Source: Gammaproteobacteria bacterium (GTDB lineage: Bacteria > Pseudomonadota > Gammaproteobacteria > Coxiellales > Coxiellaceae). Taken from it: a stretch of 11,071 nt of DNA. The notes below the pieces were generated by a model. That model had not been told where the DNA came from and ran no database searches. It was given only the letters and a program-made list of their open reading frames with translations. The stretch covers positions 1 through 11,071 of the forward strand of contig JAJFJO010000136.1 of the NCBI GenBank assembly GCA_021774015.1, given 5' to 3'. Of the stretch, positions 6,954-11,071 are shown one piece after another (within the stretch, counting starts at the first letter, position 1; each line of letters begins with the position of its first letter). The translations under genes and the position numbers were made by a program.

Positions 6954-8240
6954 CTATTTTTTCAGCGCTTTAAGAATTTTTTGTCGCTTACTCGTACCTG
7001 CTTTTTCAAACTCACGCCACCATTTTGCTAACTTACCAACAGGAGTGCCTGATTTTGCACGCAATTCAAGAAAGTCCAACGCTGCACGAAAATAACGATG
7101 ACCAGCAATATGATAAATCCTGCTACGACGCCGACGCTCTAACTGATACTGCATCAACCACACGGAACGAATCATCGCCTCCATTCGTCGAGGTATCATT
7201 ACGGTTTCTGATTGTTTTGCAATCACATCGTGCATCACATGATGCAATACTTGATACAACTTAGAGCCTTCATCCAACTGCTTATTTAACTCAAGTTGAA
7301 ATGCGGGCCACAAAAATACCGCTAATAAATAGCTGGGATTTAAAGATTTACCTTCGTGAAAACGTTTGTCTGTCTCCTGTATCGCTAATTTCAACATGCG
7401 CTTAGTGGCTTTGCCGTCACTATTATGTAAAGTAGCATGTGTTTGAGGAAACAACACATTCATATAACCATAATGCAGTAATTTCTCATACGTTAATTCT
7501 GCATTGCCTTCAAAAAAGAGTTTTAATACTTCATCCAATAAACGCGCTGGGGGCACGTGTTGTAATAAGTGAGATTGCTCTCGAATAGGGGCCTCTGTGT
7601 TCGGTTCAATACTAAATTTCAATTTTGCACTATGCCGAATTGCTCGCAGCAACCGAACAGGGTCCTCATGATAACGCTGCACTGGGTCCCCGATCATGCG
7701 CAATTGCCGACGCTTTAAATCATTAAGCCCCCCCGTAAAATCGTCTACAGAAAAATCAACGATATTGTAATACATTGCATTCACGGTGAAATCACGACGC
7801 CAGGCATCTTCCTCGATCGTTCCATAAATATTATCGCTACATATCATCGCCGGTGTCTGCTCATTCACAGCTGACAGATCACCCTGGGTATTCGCTCGAA
7901 ATGTCGACACCTCGATAACTTCCGATTTAAAGTACACGTGTACCAAACGAAAACGACGACCGATCAGGCGGGAGTTTCGAAACAACTGATCCACCTCTTC
8001 CGGCAGAGCACTTGTCGCTATATCAAAGTCTTTCGGCTTGCGATCTAAAAGAAGGTCACGAACACTGCCCCCCACCAAATAAGCTGAATAGCCGCCCTTC
8101 TGTAACCTGCGCAAGACTTTTAGCGCATTAACACTGATATTGTCTCGAGATATACAGTGATCTGGACGAGGCATTTTATGCGGGGACGTCGTATCTTGGT
8201 CACTTTGTTTCAAACGACGCCAAATTTTCTTACCAATCAA
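6954..8240 (-). CDS. pcnB: Poly(A) polymerase I, TTG start
   Basis: Adds 3' poly(A) tails to RNA and so promotes decay of mRNA fragments and small RNAs. The 428-residue protein has a class II nucleotidyltransferase head: YLVGGSVRDLLL (54-65) followed by KPKDFDIATSA with catalytic D71 and D73. Next come EVIEVSTFR and EDAWRRDFTVNAMYYN, then RNA-binding PolyA_pol domains with IGDPVQRYHEDPVRLLRAIR (flexible neck region). The Arg/Lys-rich C-terminus (ERRRRSRIYHIAGHRYFRAALDFLELR) is typical of true poly(A) polymerases as opposed to CCA-adding enzymes. A stop codon lies two codons upstream of TTG 8238-8240. AAGGA sits 9 nt before the TTG, while the first ATG (8174) has no Shine-Dalgarno site. The N-terminal residues from the TTG also resemble the E. 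coli leader, so TTG is preferred. First gene of the operon. Confidence 0.95.
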   Translation of the reverse strand: MIGKKIWRRLKQSDQDTTSPHKMPRPDHCISRDNISVNALKVLRRLQKGGYSAYLVGGSVRDLLLDRKPKDFDIATSALPEEVDQLFRNSRLIGRRFRLVHVYFKSEVIEVSTFRANTQGDLSAVNEQTPAMICSDNIYGTIEEDAWRRDFTVNAMYYNIVDFSVDDFTGGLNDLKRRQLRMIGDPVQRYHEDPVRLLRAIRHSAKLKFSIEPNTEAPIREQSHLLQHVPPARLLDEVLKLFFEGNAELTYEKLLHYGYMNVLFPQTHATLHNSDGKATKRMLKLAIQETDKRFHEGKSLNPSYLLAVFLWPAFQLELNKQLDEGSKLYQVLHHVMHDVIAKQSETVMIPRRMEAMIRSVWLMQYQLERRRRSRIYHIAGHRYFRAALDFLELRAKSGTPVGKLAKWWREFEKAGTSKRQKILKALKK

Positions 8241-8334
8241 ATCTTAGGTTCCTTAATTGTACAAGCCCGCTTATATGGCCTGCTACTGTTTGTCGATTCT
8301 AGCAGCAACCTGCAAGGCATTCTTATAATCCTAG

Positions 8335-8487
8335 AAAACGCAGTTAAGCGCGTTTACCCAGTGTAGCAGATTGATTTAAATAGCGTACTCAAAAATCGCG
8401 TAATCACCTTATTGGTAATGAGCTAATTTTTGAGATAGCTAGGTGAATCAAGATGTTACGCTGACAAACGTGATTCAACTGCGTTTT
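8335..8487. repeat. Imperfect palindrome of about 150 bp (ERIC/MITE-like)
   Basis: The two halves of this intergenic stretch are inverted copies of each other. The outer 11 bp are identical (AAAACGCAGTT at 8335-8345, its complement at 8477-8487). Inner 9-bp arms CTCAAAAAT (8388-8396) and ATTTTTGAG (8426-8434) also match. Between them the arms align along most of their length with point differences, for example CGCGTTT against CACGTTT, CAGTGTA against CAGCGTA, and TTGATT in both. The transcript could fold into a long hairpin. The layout recalls ERIC-type or MITE-type repeats. It fills the space between the pcnB leader and tRNA-Glu. Confidence 0.75.
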
Positions 8488-8497
8488 TTAGGATAAA

Positions 8498-8503
8498 TAT
8501 GAT
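8498..8503 (+). promoter_or_regulatory. Possible -10 box of the tRNA-Glu promoter
   Basis: TATGAT matches the sigma-70 -10 consensus at 5 of 6 positions and lies 16 nt before the tRNA 5' end. No good -35 is present: TTCAAC (8474-8479, 18-nt spacing) matches at only 3 positions, and it lies within the outer arm of the palindrome. Weak assignment. Confidence 0.3.
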
Positions 8504-8519
8504 AGTCTATTACGTTCAT

Positions 8520-8595
8520 GCTCCCTTCGTCTAGTGGCCTAGGACACTGCCCTCTCACGGCGGGAACAGGGGTTCGAGTCCCCTAGGGAGCACCA
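8520..8595 (+). tRNA. tRNA-Glu, anticodon CUC
   Basis: A full cloverleaf can be drawn. The acceptor arms GCTCCCT (8520-8526) and AGGGAGC (8585-8591) pair over 7 bp. The D arm is GTC...GAC around the TAGTGGCCTAG loop. The anticodon stem is CTGCC/GGCGG with loop CTCTCAC, giving anticodon CTC at 8554-8556, and the T arm AGGGG/CCCCT has loop TTCGAGT. The discriminator is A (8592) and CCA (8593-8595) is encoded. The sequence closely follows E. coli tRNA-Glu except for the C at position 34 and the discriminator. It should read GAG. A protein gene begins 17 nt downstream with no terminator between. Confidence 0.95.
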
Positions 8596-8612
8596 ATGGA
8601 AGGGCTAAGAAT

Positions 8613-9437
8613 ATGACCACATTTCTGATGGCAAAACCAGAATATTTCCGGATCCAGTATATCATCAATCCCTGGATGAAAAATCAAGTCGGCAAAGTGA
8701 ACAAATTATTAGCACTACAGCAGTGGGAGGCACTATATGGTCTCGTAAGCCAATATGCAGATGTTAAGCTAGTTGATCCTGTCGACGGTGTACCTGACCT
8801 GGTGTTCACTGCCAATGCCGCTAGCATTAAAGGCAAACACGCTATTCTCAGCCATTTTCATTACCCTGAGCGCCAACTTGAAGAGCCCATCTATAAGCGT
8901 TGGCTACTCGATAATGATTTTGAGGTGATTGAGCTGCCTGAAGATGTATACTTTGAAGGGGCTGGTGATGCGTTATTCCAACCTGATTACAATACGTGGT
9001 GGATGGGTTATGGCTTTCGCTCGCAGCAAGTAGCTGCAGATTATTTAAGCGAATATTTTCAAGCTGGGGTGAAGGCGTTAAAGTTAATCGACGGGCATTT
9101 TTATCATCTCGACACCTGCTTTTGTCCGCTTGCTGATGGTTATGTGATGTATTACCCCGGCGCATTTGATAAAGCGAGTCTTGAGGCTATTAATAGCATC
9201 GTTCCAAAAAGCAAACAGATTGTTGTTAATAAAGAAGATGCCGACACCTTTTCGTGTAATGCGGTTGCTATCGACAAACCTAAAACAGGCAGTGATAAAG
9301 TTATCATTATGAATGCTGCAAGCGATGCACTTAAGAAAAAATTAAATAATATCGGCTACGAAGTTATCACCACATCCACTAACGAATATATCCGCGCTGG
9401 TGGTGCCACAAAGTGCATGACACTGGAGCTGGATTAG
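8613..9437 (+). CDS. Arginine dihydrolase/DDAH-like amidinohydrolase (guanidine-modifying superfamily)
   Basis: The 274-residue cytoplasmic enzyme belongs to the pentein (amidinotransferase/arginine deiminase/DDAH) superfamily, which attacks guanidinium carbon through a Cys. Visible motifs are EYFRIQYIINPWM at the N-terminus, PDLVFTANA (D62, N68), YFEGAGDALF (E115, D119), FYHLDTCFCPL (H165), SCNAVAI, and the C-terminal RAGGATKCMTLEL with the likely nucleophile C268. This order and length match the catalytic domain of cyanobacterial ArgZ/AgrE, which converts arginine to ornithine, CO2 and ammonia. Dimethylarginine hydrolase or arginine deiminase activity are alternatives, so I give no symbol. 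AAGGG lies 8 nt before the ATG. The gene starts 17 nt after tRNA-Glu and may share its transcript. Its TAG interlocks with the stop of the convergent ATPase gene. Confidence 0.85.
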   Translation: MTTFLMAKPEYFRIQYIINPWMKNQVGKVNKLLALQQWEALYGLVSQYADVKLVDPVDGVPDLVFTANAASIKGKHAILSHFHYPERQLEEPIYKRWLLDNDFEVIELPEDVYFEGAGDALFQPDYNTWWMGYGFRSQQVAADYLSEYFQAGVKALKLIDGHFYHLDTCFCPLADGYVMYYPGAFDKASLEAINSIVPKSKQIVVNKEDADTFSCNAVAIDKPKTGSDKVIIMNAASDALKKKLNNIGYEVITTSTNEYIRAGGATKCMTLELD

Positions 9438-10579
9438 TTTTGTAGTATGCTAACCATTCCCTTTACCGCTTCAGCAAAAGGTATCACTTCTATATCACCT
9501 TCAAAATAATGCTCTTGGCCACCATATAGCAAGTACAGTTTTGCTTCCGGATAATCTTGAGCAAATGCTTTTAACCCTTTTAAATCTTTGCTATCAATTC
9601 GTGCTTTGCGTTTAATTTCAAACGCTAAAAAACCCTGCTCACCATAAAGCACAAAGTCTACTTCTTTTTTATCACGTGTACGCCAATAATAAATAGAGTA
9701 CCCTAAATCAAAATAATCGTTATAGGCTCTCACCTCCTGCAAAAACAGCGTCTCCAGTGCAGCTCCATCAATTTCAGATGATGTGTCAAGCGGGCCTGTT
9801 GGTCTAACCGTTCGATACACACCCACATCAAAATAATAAAATTTTGGGCTTGCCACAAGATCACGTTTTGCTCTTTTTGTAAAAACTGGTAAACGGTATG
9901 AAATCAATAAATCTTCTAAAATATTAAAAAAATTACTCACCGTATGTCGATTACTGGCTATCTCTCGACCTATTGTTGTGTAACTTAATACTTCCCCCTG
10001 AGAAAAACTAGCTGTTTCAAGAAAGCGCGTAAATAAAGCGATATTTCGTGTTAAACCTTCTTGCAATACATCTTCTCTTAAATAAGTTGCCACGTAACTG
10101 GATAAATATTTTTTAGCTTCTTTACTAGTAACTGCCAGTGGTAAGTGACCAAACTGCAATGCTCGATTCAAATCAAATACGTCTCCCAGTTCCAAAGCAG
10201 TAAGCGGGTGCATATGATAAGTCAGTGCACGACCTGCTAACAAATTCACCCCCTGCTGCTTTAGCTTGCGCGCACTCGAGCCCGTTAATATAAAACGCAG
10301 CCCACGACTTTCAATTAAACGATGTACTTCATTTAAAATAGCGGGCACTTTTTGCACTTCATCAAGAATAACCCATCCATCATAATCAGAAGGTATTCGC
10401 TCATTAAGCCTCGTTGGTCGCGCAGAAAACTCGGTATAGGTATCATCATTAAGAAGGTCAAAATATAATGCATCCGAAAAATGCTTCTTAAGCCAAGAGG
10501 TCTTACCCGTCCCCCTCGGGCCAAAAATAAACACGCTATGCTGTGACTCTGGGGCAATTTTAATCAAACGGTTAAACAT
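9434..10579 (-). CDS. AAA ATPase with DUF4143 C-terminal domain
   Basis: The 381-residue protein belongs to the widespread ATPase family with an N-terminal AAA domain and a C-terminal DUF4143 domain. The Walker A motif GPRGTGKTS (20-28) has K26. Walker B WVILDEVQKVP has D73 and E74, and a sensor-like LTGSSARKL starts at residue 98. The middle region (about 180-235) is helical and winged-helix-like (YTTIGREIASNRHTVSNFFNILEDLL, in two halves). The C-terminus carries a PD-(D/E)xK-like arrangement: KKEVDF with E306 and D308, then AFEIKRK with E321 and K323. Members are found singly or next to toxin-antitoxin genes; the cellular role is not established. The start ATG (10577-10579) has only a weak site before it. 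No partner gene is visible upstream. Confidence 0.9.
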   Translation of the reverse strand: MFNRLIKIAPESQHSVFIFGPRGTGKTSWLKKHFSDALYFDLLNDDTYTEFSARPTRLNERIPSDYDGWVILDEVQKVPAILNEVHRLIESRGLRFILTGSSARKLKQQGVNLLAGRALTYHMHPLTALELGDVFDLNRALQFGHLPLAVTSKEAKKYLSSYVATYLREDVLQEGLTRNIALFTRFLETASFSQGEVLSYTTIGREIASNRHTVSNFFNILEDLLISYRLPVFTKRAKRDLVASPKFYYFDVGVYRTVRPTGPLDTSSEIDGAALETLFLQEVRAYNDYFDLGYSIYYWRTRDKKEVDFVLYGEQGFLAFEIKRKARIDSKDLKGLKAFAQDYPEAKLYLLYGGQEHYFEGDIEVIPFAEAVKGMVSILQN

Positions 10580-10627
10580 GACTCTGCTACTCTAGCTAAT
10601 CGGATGACTCATCATACATTAAAAAAC

Positions 10628-10694
10628 ATCACATATCGAGATCGCAAATCTCCATTTTTAATAAAAATAGAGATTTGCGATCTCGATATGCGAT
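10628..10694. repeat. Near-perfect 67-nt palindrome upstream of the ATPase gene
   Basis: The arms CATATCGAGATCG... and ...CGATCTCGATATG are perfectly complementary over 21 bp (10632-10652 with 10670-10690). After one C/A mismatch the inner ATTTTTA/TAAAAAT pairs a further 7 bp, leaving a single-base centre. Outside, ATC/GAT pairs after another mismatch. On the minus strand the hairpin is followed closely by TTTTTT, so it could end transcripts entering from the right, ahead of the ATPase gene. It could also be a mobile palindromic repeat or an operator. Confidence 0.85.
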
Positions 10695-10785
10695 AAAAAC
10701 AAAGGTTGGCCTATATGAGGAGAAGTGGTTTATTATCAATATATTCAATAAGTTAATGCTTCTTGACGCCTAAAAATAGCTATTC

Positions 10786-10923
10786 AGGCGCCATGTCATC
10801 CTGGAATTTAGACTTTCTTGACGAGCTTGCGAGTGTTAGAAAGTCTTAATATCCAGGATCCACAGCTACAAAACCTTGGACCCCGGATAACTCGCTCGCG
10901 CCCGCCTCCAAAATGACACGCCT
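10786..10923. repeat. Nested inverted-repeat element of 138 bp
   Basis: Outer arms AGGCGccaTGTCA (10786-10798) and TGACACGCCT (10914-10923) are complementary apart from a 3-base insert. Inside, arms at 10799-10818 and 10838-10858 pair over about 20 bp (TCCTGGA with TCCAGGA, AGACTTTCT with AGAAAGTCT) around a 19-nt loop. The right half is locally GC-rich (10881-10908), unlike the surrounding AT-rich DNA. No open reading frame of useful length runs through it. It has the look of a dispersed intergenic repeat. Confidence 0.65.
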
Positions 10924-10969
10924 AAAGCCCCAACCAGCGAATAAATTTATCGGTTTGCTTCAATTTGAG

Positions 10970-11040
10970 GCCCAGACTTTTCCAACATGAAATGAGTCTA
11001 AGGGGGGCCCCGTGATTCCAGCATAATATGAGTCTGGGGC
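10970..11040. repeat. Short inverted and direct repeats around AGTCT
   Basis: CCCAGACT (10971-10978) and AGTCTGGG (11031-11038) are complementary, and ATGAGTCT occurs twice (10992-10999 and 11028-11035) followed by G-rich runs. The cluster continues a stretch without a gene from 10580 to the window end, in which I see only this and the two preceding repeats. Confidence 0.4.
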
Positions 11041-11071
11041 ATCAATTCTGGACAAATATGCTACAACCTTC

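Noticed and set aside
8848..9165. 105-aa minus-strand ORF inside the amidinohydrolase gene
   Set aside because: Antisense shadow of a gene with clear catalytic motifs.
10580..11071. CRISPR array or toxin-antitoxin partner upstream of the DUF4143 ATPase
   Set aside because: The repeats are palindromic and not regularly spaced, and no open frame of credible length with a start signal is present.

Overview
The window looks like chromosome from an AT-leaning gammaproteobacterium. The housekeeping block pcnB-folK-coaD-YfhL-type ferredoxin, a GadC-like APC antiporter and a eukaryotic-like protein kinase fragment would suit a host-associated lineage such as Legionellales. That placement is inference; no marker here fixes the genus.

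Layout. Positions 1-519 hold the 3' part of mutM, a DNA repair glycosylase. Positions 682-2070 hold a 12-helix APC amino-acid transporter. Positions 2140-5704 form an accessory segment: two short, closely spaced ORFs without recognisable families (2140-2778, 2788-3390), an intact IS3-family insertion sequence (3394-4979, orfA and orfB on the minus strand with an A8 frameshift site), and an ORF flush with the IS edge (to 5704) that carries a protein-kinase catalytic loop but no N-lobe. The IS therefore appears to have cut a kinase-like gene, and the ORF ending at 3390 may hold its remaining N-terminal part.

Positions 5762-8240 are a compact minus-strand operon transcribed pcnB (RNA 3' polyadenylation), folK (folate synthesis), coaD (coenzyme A synthesis), then ferredoxin. 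Spacings are 11 nt, a 35-nt overlap and 10 nt. pcnB starts at TTG, and the coaD ribosome binding site lies inside folK.

Positions 8241-8519 separate this operon from a plus-strand unit and are mostly one imperfect palindrome of about 150 bp. The plus-strand unit is tRNA-Glu(CUC) (8520-8595), followed 17 nt later by an arginine-dihydrolase/DDAH-like gene (8613-9437). A convergent AAA ATPase of the DUF4143 type (9434-10579) overlaps its stop codon.

Positions 10580-11071 show no gene but hold three palindromic or repeat structures: a near-perfect hairpin (10628-10694), a nested inverted repeat (10786-10923) and a short repeat cluster (10970-11040). I see no CRISPR array, rRNA, prophage or defence island. 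The items most worth a second look are the IS-split kinase-like gene and the intergenic palindromes.
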